A DNA stretch of 64,000 nucleotides from Bradyrhizobiaceae bacterium PARB1. GTDB lineage: Bacteria; Pseudomonadota; Alphaproteobacteria; Rhizobiales; Xanthobacteraceae. The notes beneath the pieces are model-generated. The model saw nothing but the letters and a program-made list of their open reading frames with translations, had not been told where the DNA came from and did not search any database. Made by a program: the position numbers and the translations under genes. The stretch covers positions 62,001-126,000 of the forward strand of contig NKIY01000003.1 in NCBI GenBank assembly GCA_002256345.1, read 5' to 3'. This document shows positions 29,587-39,308 of this stretch, piece by piece (within the stretch, counting starts at the first letter, position 1; each line of letters opens with the position of its first letter).

Positions 29587-31727
29587 CCAATCTTCCCGCT
29601 GAAGCCTATGAGATCATCGAAGGCCGTCACTCCGACCCGTTCCACTATCTCGGGCCGCACAGAGAGAACGACCGCACGATCGTGCGCGCCTTCTTGCCCG
29701 ATGCGGCCCGCGTGGACGCCATCGACGACCACGGCGCCACGACGCGGCTGGAGCGCGTGCATGACTCTGGCCTGTTCGTCGGAGCGCTGGCCAATGGCTC
29801 GACGAAATATCAGCTGCGCGCCAAATTCGGCGACAGCGTCGTCGATCTCGAAGACCCCTATCGTTTCCCGCCGCTGCTGACCGATTTCGATCTGTACCTG
29901 CTTGGCGAAGGCACCGACCAGCGCATCTATGACAAGCTCGGCGCGCATCCGCTGACGCTCGACGGGGTCGCAGGCGTCGCCTTCGTCGTTTTGGCGCCGA
30001 GCGCCAAACGCGTCAGCGTGGTGGGTGATTTCAATTTCTGGGACGCCCGCCGACATCCCATGCGGGTGCGCGGCGTCGGCTATTGGGAGCTGTTCGTTCC
30101 AGGCGCGCATGTCGGCAGCCGTTACAAATTCGACATCGTCGGCCCATACGGCCAGCAGGTCGCGCAAAAGTCGGACCCCTTTGCCTTTGCCGCAGAGATG
30201 CGGCCGGCGACGGCCTCCATCGTGATCGACGAGACGAAGATTCCGCATCCGCGGCCGGCCCCGGATGGCATCAATGCGCTCAGTAGGCCGATGTCGATCT
30301 ATGAAGTGCATCTCGGTTCATGGCGTCGCAAGGGCGACAATGAATGGCTCACCTATCGCGATCTTGCCGAGACGCTCCCGAAATATGTGCGCGACATGGG
30401 CTTCACCCATGTGGAGTTTCTCCCTGTCAACGAACATCCTTTTGACGGCTCCTGGGGCTATCAGCCCACCGGTCTGTATGCGCCGACCAGCCGCTTCGGC
30501 CCGCCGGAGGACTTTGCTGCGCTGATTGACGCCTGTCACGCCGAAGGGCTGGCCGTGTTGCTCGACTGGGTGCCTGGTCACTTCCCCGACGACGCCCACG
30601 GCCTCGGCCATTTCGATGGCACTGCGCTCTATGAGCACGCCAACCCGCTGCAGGGCAGGCACATGGACTGGGGCACGCTGATCTACAATTACGGCCGCAC
30701 CGAAATCGTCAATTTCCTCGTCTCCAATGCGCTGTTCTGGCTCGACCGCTACAATGTGGACGGGCTGCGTGTCGATGCCGTGGCCTCGATGCTCTATCTC
30801 GACTACAGCCGCTCTGCGGGCGCATGGATTCCGAACAAATATGGCGGCCGCGAAAATATCGAGGCGATCGAGTTCCTGCGTCGCTTCAATCGCGAACTAT
30901 TCGGAAAATTCCCCAATGCCACGACCGCGGCAGAAGAGTCCACCGCCTGGCCGCAGGTCTCGCGCCCGGTCGAGTTCGGCGGGCTCGGTTTTGGCTACAA
31001 GTGGAACATGGGCTGGATGCATGACACGCTGAATTACATCAGCAAGGACTCGATCTATCGCAAGTACCAACACAACGATATCCTGTTCGGGCTGCAATAT
31101 GCGTTCTCGGAAAACTTCATTCTGCCGCTGTCACATGACGAAGTCGTTCACGGCAAGCGCTCGATCCTCGGCCGCATGCCGGGCGACGACTGGCAGCGCT
31201 TTGCCAATCTGCGCGCATATTACTCCTTCATGTTCGGCCATCCCGGCAAGAAGCTGATGTTCATGGGCTGTGAGTTCGCCCAGGAGCGTGAATGGAACCA
31301 TGATCATTCACTCGATTGGCATCTGCTCGAACAGGACAGGCATGCCGGTATCCATTCGCTGATCCGCGATCTCAACAAGCTCTATCGCGACACACCGGCA
31401 CTGCACGAGCTCGATTGCGATCCTGCCGGCTTCGAATGGATGATCACGGACGACGCCGGCAACAACGTTTTCGCCTGGATGCGCAAGGGCAACGCGCCGC
31501 GGTCGCGTTGTCTGATCGTGGTGAACTTCTCGCCGAACGTCTATCGCGACTATCGGGTCCGCGTGCCCTTCACTGGCAAGTGGCGCGAGGCGCTCAATTC
31601 CGACGCCGCAATTTATGGCGGGAGCAATGTCGGCAATTCCGGCGAGGTGACGGCCTCTGGCCTCGTGCCCGAACTCAGCCTCACATTGCCGCCGCTCGCG
31701 GCGATCTTTCTCATACCGGAAGCCTGA
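29583..31727 (+). CDS. glgB: 1,4-alpha-glucan branching enzyme
   Basis: GH13_9 enzyme introducing alpha-1,6 branches (714 residues). N-terminal N1 and CBM48 modules precede the barrel; key stretches are [35 protein letters not shown] (nucleophile), [11 protein letters not shown] (acid) and [12 protein letters not shown], with an all-beta C-domain at the end. It overlaps treS-mak by 4 bases and ends 3 bases before glgX, so it belongs to one transcription unit. Confidence 0.97.
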   Translation: MTNLPAEAYEIIEGRHSDPFHYLGPHRENDRTIVRAFLPDAARVDAIDDHGATTRLERVHDSGLFVGALANGSTKYQLRAKFGDSVVDLEDPYRFPPLLTDFDLYLLGEGTDQRIYDKLGAHPLTLDGVAGVAFVVLAPSAKRVSVVGDFNFWDARRHPMRVRGVGYWELFVPGAHVGSRYKFDIVGPYGQQVAQKSDPFAFAAEMRPATASIVIDETKIPHPRPAPDGINALSRPMSIYEVHLGSWRRKGDNEWLTYRDLAETLPKYVRDMGFTHVEFLPVNEHPFDGSWGYQPTGLYAPTSRFGPPEDFAALIDACHAEGLAVLLDWVPGHFPDDAHGLGHFDGTALYEHANPLQGRHMDWGTLIYNYGRTEIVNFLVSNALFWLDRYNVDGLRVDAVASMLYLDYSRSAGAWIPNKYGGRENIEAIEFLRRFNRELFGKFPNATTAAEESTAWPQVSRPVEFGGLGFGYKWNMGWMHDTLNYISKDSIYRKYQHNDILFGLQYAFSENFILPLSHDEVVHGKRSILGRMPGDDWQRFANLRAYYSFMFGHPGKKLMFMGCEFAQEREWNHDHSLDWHLLEQDRHAGIHSLIRDLNKLYRDTPALHELDCDPAGFEWMITDDAGNNVFAWMRKGNAPRSRCLIVVNFSPNVYRDYRVRVPFTGKWREALNSDAAIYGGSNVGNSGEVTASGLVPELSLTLPPLAAIFLIPEA

Positions 31728-31730
31728 TCG

Positions 31731-33809
31731 ATGCGCCTTTCAGCCGGAACGCCCTCCCGCCTCGGCGCCAGCTGGGACGGGCGGGGGACGAATTTTGCCT
31801 TGTTCTCGGCGAACGCCAAGAAGGTGGAGCTATGCCTGTTCGATGGCCAGGGCCGCCGCGAACTCGAGCGCATCGAACTGCCGGAGTACAACGAGCACGT
31901 TTTCCACGGCTATCTCAACGACGTCTCGCCGGGCCAGCTCTATGGCTATCGCGTGCACGGGCCGTATGAGCCGGAACACGGCCATCGTTTCAATCCGCAC
32001 AAGCTGCTGCTCGACCCCTATGCCAAGAAGCTCGCCGGCCGCCTGGTCTGGAGCGACGCTCATTTCGGCTACCGCACCGGCTCGTCGCGCGAGGATCTTT
32101 CCTTCGACCGCCGCGACAACGCGCGCGGCATGCCGAAGGCCGTGGTTGTCGATGAGACCTTCAATTGGGGGCGCCGCGAGGCGCGGCCGAGCATCCCCTG
32201 GGAAGACACGATCTTCTACGAGGCTCATGTAAAAGGCCTCACGCAGACGCGTCAGGATGTGCCCGCTGGTCTGCGCGGCACCTATCGCGGTCTGGCGGCG
32301 CCAGCGATGATCGACCATCTCAAGCGGCTCGGCGTCACCTCCATCGAGCTTCTGCCGGTGCATGCTTTCGTCGACGATCGACGCCTCGTCGAGATGAAGC
32401 TCGTCAATTACTGGGGCTACAATACACTCGGCTTCTTTGCGCCGGAAGCGCGCTACGGCGTCGATAACCCGCTTGACGCCTTTCGCACCACGGTCGCCCG
32501 CCTGCACGATGCCGGCATCGAAGTCATTCTCGATGTCGTCTACAATCACACAGCCGAGGGCAATCACCTCGGCCCGACGTTGAGCTATCGCGGCATCGAC
32601 AACGCCTCCTATTACTGGCTGATGCCGGACAATGCACGCTACTACGACGACTTCACCGGCTGCGGCTCGTCGTTGAACCTCACTCATCCGCGCGTGCTGC
32701 AGATGGTGATGGACTCGCTGCGCTACTGGGTCGAGGTCTGCCACGTAGACGGCTTTCGCTTCGACCTCGCCACCACGCTGGCGCGCGGGCCGAATGGCTT
32801 CGATCGCAACAGCAATTTCCTCACGGCCATTCGGCAAGACCCGGTTCTATCGACCGCCAAGATGGTCGCCGAACCGTGGGATCTCGGCATGGGCGGCTAT
32901 CAGGTCGGCGCCTATCCGTCGCAATGGTCGGAATGGAACGACAAGTATCGCAGTGCCATGCGTCGCTACTGGGCCGGCGAAGGCTCGCTGATCGGCGAAG
33001 TATCGAGCCGCATGACCGGCTCTTCCGATGTGTTCAACCACGACGGCCGCAGGCAGCGTGCCGGCATCAACCACGTCACGGTGCATGACGGGTTCCCGCT
33101 TGCCGATCTGTTTGCCTATAACGAGAAGCACAATGAGGCGAATGGCGAGGACAATCGCGACGGTTCCAACGACAATCACAGCAACAATTTCGGCGTCGAG
33201 GGGCCGACGGACGATCCGGCCATCAATGCGCTGCGCCGGCAGTTGCGCAAGAACCAGCTTGCCTGCCTGTTCCTCGCCCAGGGCGTTCCGTTGCTGCTGG
33301 CCGGCGACGAAGTCGGCAACAGCCAGGGCGGCAACAACAACACCTATTGCCAGGATAACGAAATCGGCTGGGTAAGCTGGGACGGTCTCGGCAACAAGGA
33401 CGACGACCTGACCGATTTCATCGGCCATATGGCGCAGCTGCGCCAGCGTTTCCCGCAGATCACATCGCAGAAATGGCTCGACGGACGCCGCGCCGATGGC
33501 AGCTATGGCGTGTTGTGGCTGACGCCCTCCGCCGAGGAGATGACCGAAGCCGACTGGGCCTTCCCGGATGGCCGGTTCCTCTCCTACGTGCTCAGTTCGA
33601 ACGAAAAGGGCGGCAATCCGTTGTTCATCGTGCTGAACGCGGCGCCGGAAGGCATTCCCTTCAAGCTGCCGAAACTCACCGAATACAAGAGCTGGCGCCA
33701 GGTGCTGAACACTGCCGACGACAAACTCTCGATTGCCATTCTCCCGCCTGGCGCGGATATCGATGCCCCGCCGCGCTCGGTTCTCGCTTTCGCGGGGGCG
33801 CCCGCATGA
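31731..33809 (+). CDS. glgX: Glycogen debranching enzyme GlgX (isoamylase type)
   Basis: Hydrolyses alpha-1,6 branches (692 residues). CBM48 module (GTNFALFSANAKKVELCLFD) followed by the GH13_11 barrel: YEAHVKGLTQ, NYWGYNTLGFFAPEARY, DGFRFDLATTLAR (nucleophile), MVAEPWDLGMGGYQVG (acid) and VTVHDGFPLADLFAYNEKHN. It overlaps treZ by 4 bases (ATGA). In this cluster it would supply linear chains for TreY. Confidence 0.97.
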   Translation: MRLSAGTPSRLGASWDGRGTNFALFSANAKKVELCLFDGQGRRELERIELPEYNEHVFHGYLNDVSPGQLYGYRVHGPYEPEHGHRFNPHKLLLDPYAKKLAGRLVWSDAHFGYRTGSSREDLSFDRRDNARGMPKAVVVDETFNWGRREARPSIPWEDTIFYEAHVKGLTQTRQDVPAGLRGTYRGLAAPAMIDHLKRLGVTSIELLPVHAFVDDRRLVEMKLVNYWGYNTLGFFAPEARYGVDNPLDAFRTTVARLHDAGIEVILDVVYNHTAEGNHLGPTLSYRGIDNASYYWLMPDNARYYDDFTGCGSSLNLTHPRVLQMVMDSLRYWVEVCHVDGFRFDLATTLARGPNGFDRNSNFLTAIRQDPVLSTAKMVAEPWDLGMGGYQVGAYPSQWSEWNDKYRSAMRRYWAGEGSLIGEVSSRMTGSSDVFNHDGRRQRAGINHVTVHDGFPLADLFAYNEKHNEANGEDNRDGSNDNHSNNFGVEGPTDDPAINALRRQLRKNQLACLFLAQGVPLLLAGDEVGNSQGGNNNTYCQDNEIGWVSWDGLGNKDDDLTDFIGHMAQLRQRFPQITSQKWLDGRRADGSYGVLWLTPSAEEMTEADWAFPDGRFLSYVLSSNEKGGNPLFIVLNAAPEGIPFKLPKLTEYKSWRQVLNTADDKLSIAILPPGADIDAPPRSVLAFAGAPA

Positions 33810-35557
33810 GCACGCGCAGCTTCGGACCAAGACTCACCGACAAGGGGGCGACGTTCCGTCTGTGGGCGCCAGCGGCCGGCCGTGTCGAAGTGCTCGTCGA
33901 CAAACCCTATCCCATGATGCCGGAGGAGGATGGCTGGCACAGCGCAGATGTGCCGGGTGTCTCCGCCGGCACCACTTATCGATTCCGTGTCGACGGCGAA
34001 ACCGAAGTGCCGGATCCCGGCTCCTCCTTTCAGCCCGATGACGTCAACGGCCCGAGTGAAATCGTCGATCATGCGACCTATCAGTGGCGAGCTCGCGACT
34101 GGCGCGGGCGACCGTGGGATGAGACGGTACTGCTCGAGACCCATGTGGGCACCTTCACCGCAGAGGGCACCTATCGCGCGATGATCGACAAGCTCGATCA
34201 TCTTGTTAGAACCGGCATCACCGCGCTCGAACTGATGCCGCTCGCGGATTTCGCTGGCAATCGCAACTGGGGCTATGACGGCGTTCTGTGGTACGCGCCG
34301 GATCACGTCTATGGCCGGCCCGACGATCTGAAAGCGCTGATCGACGAAGCGCATCTGCGCGGCCTCAGCGTGTTTCTTGACGTGGTCTATAATCATTTCG
34401 GTCCCGAGGGGAATTATCTTGGCCTCTATGCGCCAACCTTCTTTGGCGGCGCCGAGACACCGTGGGGGCAAGCAATCGATTATCGCGTGCCGCAGGTCCG
34501 CGCCTACGCCGTCGAAAATGCACTGATGTGGCTGCGCGACTATCGTTTCGACGGCCTGCGTCTCGACGCCGTCCATGCCATCGTCGAGACCGGCGAAATC
34601 CCCATGCTGCATGAGCTGAGCCGAGAGGTCGGCAAGCTGGCCGCCGATACCGGGCGTCAGATTCATCTGGTGCTGGAGAATGACGACAATCGCGCGACCT
34701 TGCTCGATCCCGCGACCAATCCGCCCCGCGGCAAGTATCGCGCGCAATGGAACGACGACTATCACCATGCCTGGCATGTCCTGCTCACCGGCGAGGACAA
34801 CGGCTATTACCGCGACTATGCTATAAAGCCGATCGATCATGTCGCGCAGGCGCTGCGCTCCGGCTTCGCCTATCAGGGCCAGCCCTCCGCACATCGGGGC
34901 GGCGCGGAGCGCGGCGAACCGAGCGGGGCGTTACCGCCGCACGCATTCGTCAATTTCCTGCAAAACCACGACCAGATCGGCAACCGGGCCCTCGGCGATC
35001 GCCTGGAAGCCATCGCAGATCCGCTGGCGATCGAGGCCGCGCTCGCCATCACCCTGCTGGCGCCGATGGTGCCGATGCTGTTCCAGGGCGAGGAGTGGGG
35101 CTCGAAAGTGCCATTCCCGTTCTTCTGTGACTTTCATGGCGATCTAGCCGATGCCGTTCGCAACGGTCGCCGCAAGGAATTCGCCAGCGCCTATGCGAAA
35201 CATGGCGATGACATTCCCGACCCTTTCGACATCACCACCTTCGAGAAGGCGAAGATCGACTGGGAGATGCGCGACGGAGCCGGCAAACGACGCTGGGCAA
35301 TGGTGCGTGACCTGCTCAGGATGCGGAAGCAGTACATCCTGCCACGCAATGTCGGCGCTCGCTTCGGTAAGGTCGAGGAGATGGGCGGCCTCCTCATCGC
35401 CAACTGGACCATGGGCGATGACCGGCAACTGACGCTGCGCGCCAATCTCTCGGACAAACCGGTCACGGCATCCGCAGCGACCGGTACATTGATCTGGGGC
35501 AGGCAGGGCGACGCGCTCGCACCATGGGCGATCCAGTGGTGGATGGGAGACAAGTGA
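33806..35557 (+). CDS. treZ: Malto-oligosyltrehalose trehalohydrolase
   Basis: Releases trehalose from the end made by TreY (583 residues). An N-terminal beta-sandwich (FRLWAPAAGRVEVLVDKP) is followed by a GH13_10 barrel with LETHVGTFTAEGTYRAM, NRNWGYDGVLWYAPDHVYG, DGLRLDAVHAI (nucleophile), HLVLENDDN (acid) and NFLQNHDQIGNRALGDR. The ATG at 33806 overlaps the glgX stop. treY begins at the base after its stop codon. Confidence 0.95.
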   Translation: MSTRSFGPRLTDKGATFRLWAPAAGRVEVLVDKPYPMMPEEDGWHSADVPGVSAGTTYRFRVDGETEVPDPGSSFQPDDVNGPSEIVDHATYQWRARDWRGRPWDETVLLETHVGTFTAEGTYRAMIDKLDHLVRTGITALELMPLADFAGNRNWGYDGVLWYAPDHVYGRPDDLKALIDEAHLRGLSVFLDVVYNHFGPEGNYLGLYAPTFFGGAETPWGQAIDYRVPQVRAYAVENALMWLRDYRFDGLRLDAVHAIVETGEIPMLHELSREVGKLAADTGRQIHLVLENDDNRATLLDPATNPPRGKYRAQWNDDYHHAWHVLLTGEDNGYYRDYAIKPIDHVAQALRSGFAYQGQPSAHRGGAERGEPSGALPPHAFVNFLQNHDQIGNRALGDRLEAIADPLAIEAALAITLLAPMVPMLFQGEEWGSKVPFPFFCDFHGDLADAVRNGRRKEFASAYAKHGDDIPDPFDITTFEKAKIDWEMRDGAGKRRWAMVRDLLRMRKQYILPRNVGARFGKVEEMGGLLIANWTMGDDRQLTLRANLSDKPVTASAATGTLIWGRQGDALAPWAIQWWMGDK

Positions 35558-38320
35558 ATGCCGCCGGCCATTCCGACCGCCACCTATCGCCTGCAACTGA
35601 CCAAGGATTTCGACTTCGATGCCGCCGCTCTGATCGCTCCCTATCTTAAAGCGCTGGGCGTCAGCCACGTTTATGCCTCGCCCTTCATGAAGGCGCGCGC
35701 CGGATCGACGCACGGTTATGACATCGTCGATCACACGAAGCTCAATCCTGAGCTGGGCGGCGATGCCGGCTTCGAGCGCATGAGCGCGGCGCTGAAGCAG
35801 AACGATCTCGGCCTGATCCTCGATTTCGTCCCCAACCATGTGGGCGTGCATTATGCAGACAATCCATGGTGGCTCGACGTGCTCGAATGGGGCGAAGCAT
35901 CTCCGCACGCCGTGTCGTTCGACATCGATTGGGAAACGTTGCCCTATCGCACGCGCGGCGGCGTTTTGCTGCCAATCATCGGCTCCAGCTACGGTCAGGC
36001 ACTGGAGAATGGCGAAATCGAACTGAAATACGACCCGCAGGAAGGCAGCTTTTCGGCCTGGTATTACGAACATCGCCTGCCGATCGCGCCGGAACGCTAC
36101 AGCGAGATGCTGCGCATCATTACCAAGGAGGCGAATGCCGACGATAGCGCTCCTGGTCGCGCGATCCTGACGCTGGCCGGAAAACATAAAGGTCTCCGCC
36201 ATCCCAACCGCAGCGAGGCACCCGCCTTCAAGCAGCAGCTAGCCTCTATCCGCGGCGCTGCCGACGTCATCGCCCGCGGGCTCGACGCCTATCGCGCCGG
36301 GCCGGATCGCCCCGCAGAGACCCAGATGCTGCACATGCTGCTGGAGCGCCAGCACTACAAACTCGGCCAATGGCGTCTCGCCTCCAGCGAGATCAATTAT
36401 CGCCGCTTCTTCGATGTGAATACGCTGGCTGGTTTGCGCGTCGAGGACAACGGCACCTTTGAGGCGATCCACACTCAGGTGAAGCGCCTGATCGCCGAGG
36501 ACAAACTGCAGGGTCTTCGCCTCGATCACATCGACGGTCTGCGCGATCCTTCGCAGTATTTTCAACGCCTGCGCCGCCTGATCCGCGAAGCGCATGGCAA
36601 AGCGAAACCCTTTTATGTCGTCGTCGAGAAGATCCTCGGCGAGAACGAGAAGCTGGTGCCCTTCGCCGGCGTGCACGGCACCACCGGCTATGAATGGCTC
36701 AACGCCATCACTCAGGTTTTGGTCGACGAAGGCGGCCTCGATCCGCTGGGCGAGATCTGGCGGCAGGTCAGCAATACCTCGCCGAAATTCGAGCCCTTGC
36801 TGATCGAAGCCAAGCGGCGCGTGCTCGACACATTATTGCTCTCGGAATTTACCGTGCTGACGCGCCTGCTCGCGCGCATCGCCAACGGGCACTATTCGAC
36901 GCGCGACTTCTCTGCCGATACGCTACGCCAGGCCCTCGAACTCTATGTGCTGCACTTCCCGGTTTATCGTACCTATCTTACGGCCACGGGCTCCTCTGCA
37001 CTCGATCGCCGGCTGATCTCCGACACGATCGAGAAAGCGCGCGCCGACTGGTTCGGCACCGACGAGGGGCTATTCGACTTCCTGCGCGACGCGCTGACCC
37101 TCGATCTCCTCAAGCCCGGCAGCCCCGCTCACAGCAAGCCGCGGGTACGGCGCTTCGCTCTCAAGGTGCAGCAGTTCACCGGCCCGACCATGGCGAAGTC
37201 GCTCGAGGACACGGCCTTCTACCGCTATCACAAGCTGCTGGCGCTCAACGAAGTCGGCGGCGAGCCGGCGGCCGCAGCCATGCCGGTGGCGCGCTTCCAC
37301 GAATTGATGGTCCAGCGTGCCAGCGAGTTCCCACATGGCATGACATCCACGGCCACGCACGACACCAAGCGCGGCGAGGACGCCCGCACCCGCCTGTTAG
37401 CACTGGCCGAACTACCGGGCGAATGGGCAACCGCCGTCAGCCGCTGGAAACTTCTGAACGCACCGCATGTCATCACGGACGGCAACATGCGTTCCCCCTC
37501 CGCATCGTTCGAATATATGTTGTATCAGGCTCTTGTCGGTGCGTGGCCGCTGGACACGCGTGATGAGACCTTCCTCCCCCGCATGCAGGCTTATGCGCTG
37601 AAGGCTGCACGCGAAGGCAAGGAAGAGACGAGCTGGCTCAATCCGCATGTCGCCTATGAGCAAGGCCTGCAAGACTTTCTCGCCCGCATTCTCGATCACA
37701 TCGTGTCGAAAGAGTTCATCGAGCAAATCGATGCTTTCGCGCGGAGGATGGCACTGATCGGCGCACTCAACTCCCTCAGCCAGATCACGCTGAAGGCCAC
37801 CATCCCCGGCATGCCCGATTTCTATCAGGGTACCGAATTTTCCGATTGCTCGCTGGTCGACCCGGATAACCGGCGTCCGGTCGACTTCGCCGAACGCATC
37901 GCTGTGCTGGAAAAGATCAAAACTCCCGACTGGAAGGATCTTTCGGACGCCTGGACCAACAGCCACATCAAATTCGCATGGACGCACGAACTCCTGAAGC
38001 TGCGCAGCGAATTCGCCGACCTCTTCACCCATGGCAATTATGAGCCGCTGGACGTAACGGGCCCACATGCGGCTCATGTCCTCGCGTTCGCGCGCCGCCA
38101 CCAAAGCAACGCGGTCATCGTCATCGTTGGACGCAAGCTCGCGGGCTTCACCGATGGCGGCCGCAAATCGTTCGACGGATCAACGCTACATGCAACCGTG
38201 CGCGCGCCCGATTACGCCAGCGGGGACATCATCGTCGCTGAACACCTTCAGCATCTCCCGGTCGTGGTCATCAAAACACAGGCATCTCTGAAACGCGTGC
38301 GTTCGACACGCCTGCAATAA
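35558..38320 (+). CDS. treY: Malto-oligosyltrehalose synthase
   Basis: Converts the reducing end of maltooligosaccharides to a trehalosyl end by intramolecular transglycosylation (920 residues). GH13_26 features: TATYRLQLTKDFDFDAA, SHVYASPFMKARAGSTHGYD, LDFVPNHVGV, GLRLDHIDGLRDPSQYF (nucleophile), VVVEKILGENEKL (acid) and SHDTK-like TATHDTKRGEDARTRL. Its length is longer than E. coli amylases but normal for TreY. Last gene of the glgE-treS-glgB-glgX-treZ-treY run. Confidence 0.96.
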   Translation: MPPAIPTATYRLQLTKDFDFDAAALIAPYLKALGVSHVYASPFMKARAGSTHGYDIVDHTKLNPELGGDAGFERMSAALKQNDLGLILDFVPNHVGVHYADNPWWLDVLEWGEASPHAVSFDIDWETLPYRTRGGVLLPIIGSSYGQALENGEIELKYDPQEGSFSAWYYEHRLPIAPERYSEMLRIITKEANADDSAPGRAILTLAGKHKGLRHPNRSEAPAFKQQLASIRGAADVIARGLDAYRAGPDRPAETQMLHMLLERQHYKLGQWRLASSEINYRRFFDVNTLAGLRVEDNGTFEAIHTQVKRLIAEDKLQGLRLDHIDGLRDPSQYFQRLRRLIREAHGKAKPFYVVVEKILGENEKLVPFAGVHGTTGYEWLNAITQVLVDEGGLDPLGEIWRQVSNTSPKFEPLLIEAKRRVLDTLLLSEFTVLTRLLARIANGHYSTRDFSADTLRQALELYVLHFPVYRTYLTATGSSALDRRLISDTIEKARADWFGTDEGLFDFLRDALTLDLLKPGSPAHSKPRVRRFALKVQQFTGPTMAKSLEDTAFYRYHKLLALNEVGGEPAAAAMPVARFHELMVQRASEFPHGMTSTATHDTKRGEDARTRLLALAELPGEWATAVSRWKLLNAPHVITDGNMRSPSASFEYMLYQALVGAWPLDTRDETFLPRMQAYALKAAREGKEETSWLNPHVAYEQGLQDFLARILDHIVSKEFIEQIDAFARRMALIGALNSLSQITLKATIPGMPDFYQGTEFSDCSLVDPDNRRPVDFAERIAVLEKIKTPDWKDLSDAWTNSHIKFAWTHELLKLRSEFADLFTHGNYEPLDVTGPHAAHVLAFARRHQSNAVIVIVGRKLAGFTDGGRKSFDGSTLHATVRAPDYASGDIIVAEHLQHLPVVVIKTQASLKRVRSTRLQ

Positions 38321-38325
38321 CGACA

Positions 38326-38354
38326 AGGCCGCCCGGGATTGATGCCGGACGGCC
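38326..38354 (+). terminator. Hairpin after treY
   Basis: AGGCCG.CCCGG (38326-38336) pairs with CCGG.CGGCCT (38344-38354) around a loop GATTGATG. No T-run follows, so it may be a weak or Rho-assisted end of the glucan operon. Confidence 0.4.
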
Positions 38355-38539
38355 TGGCGGATGTCGTGCCGACTTAGAGGTCGTTCGGTTCCCTTCCTCC
38401 GCACTACTTCAGTTTTACATCGAATTGTTTGCGAGAGATTACCGGCGATATCGATGTGCGCCGCACGCGTTTGAACCGAAATTTATGCTGCAACGCAACG
38501 TCACATCGACGTCGATCGAACTACACTCCGTCAATCCGC

Positions 38540-38848
38540 CTACTTCTTTTCCAGCAACAACTTCCCACGCGATTTGATTGTCGCCTGTGCGATATCCGCA
38601 AAGCGCTGGAGCAACCATGGCAATGTCACTTCGACATTAACGCGATCGTCGAGCACATCGACATTCCCCGAAGCCACCTGTCCCATGGCGCGGACACGAA
38701 GGTCCAATCGATCACCGTCCCAGCGCTCGTGCTCGATCTTTACCATCGGCACGCCGGCAGTGGCGCGCGCGAGACCACTCTTGAGTCGGCGCGCCGCTTC
38801 CTCGCGGCCGAGCGAATGCGGAATGGAGACTGTGAGCGGTGCAGACAT
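38540..38848 (-). CDS. Polyhydroxyalkanoic acid system-type small protein
   Basis: 102-residue protein with the opening MSAPLTVSIPHSLGREEAARRLKSGL and VEVTLPWLLQRFADIAQATIKSRGKLLL, the pattern of the PHA-system / PHA_gran_rgn family. The ATG at 38848 was preferred to 38857 because AGGA lies at good distance and would overlap the earlier ATG. Soluble, no signal peptide. No PHA synthase gene lies nearby. The family name comes from association with PHA loci; biochemical function is not established. Confidence 0.75.
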   Translation of the reverse strand: MSAPLTVSIPHSLGREEAARRLKSGLARATAGVPMVKIEHERWDGDRLDLRVRAMGQVASGNVDVLDDRVNVEVTLPWLLQRFADIAQATIKSRGKLLLEKK

Positions 38849-38999
38849 CGCAAACATCCTGTTGTGGGGTCGTTGACTTCATAACGCAGACCGTCGGGCA
38901 AAAGCTCCTCAGCGGTTTCAAGGCTGGAACCTTTGCCGAGTGCTGCGCGTTTTTATCGCAGGTGCAACGGATAAATGCGAAGGCTGAGGAGAGAGAAAC

Positions 39000-39164
39000 A
39001 TGTCCATTGGTACGATTATTCTAATCATCTTGATTATCGCTTTGCTTGGTGGCTTTAGCGGCATCGGCGGCGGTCCGTTCTACGGCACAGGCTATTATGG
39101 CGGCGGCGGCCTCGGTCTGGTGATCGTGATCCTGCTGATCCTTCTTCTGCTTGGCCGGTTGTAA
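39000..39164 (+). CDS. DUF3309 family small membrane protein
   Basis: 54-residue very hydrophobic protein: MSIGTIILIILIIALLGG, then a Gly/Tyr-rich middle (GIGGGPFYGTGYYGGGG) and a second hydrophobic stretch ending LLLLGRL. This two-segment, Gly-hinge layout is DUF3309. A purine-rich ribosome-binding site (GAGGAGAG) lies just upstream. Function unknown; it is often found among stress-related genes in alphaproteobacteria, which is general impression only. Confidence 0.85.
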   Translation: MSIGTIILIILIIALLGGFSGIGGGPFYGTGYYGGGGLGLVIVILLILLLLGRL

Positions 39165-39308
39165 GCAGAACGATTCGAATTTACCCCGCACGGCCCAGCA
39201 ATGGGCCGGGCGCTTTTTCGCAGAGCGGACCGACAACGCAACATCACGTGACAGGCGTTCGTCAATCGAAACAGTCCGCCTGTCGCTCTGCCCATGCAGG
39301 CGACATCC

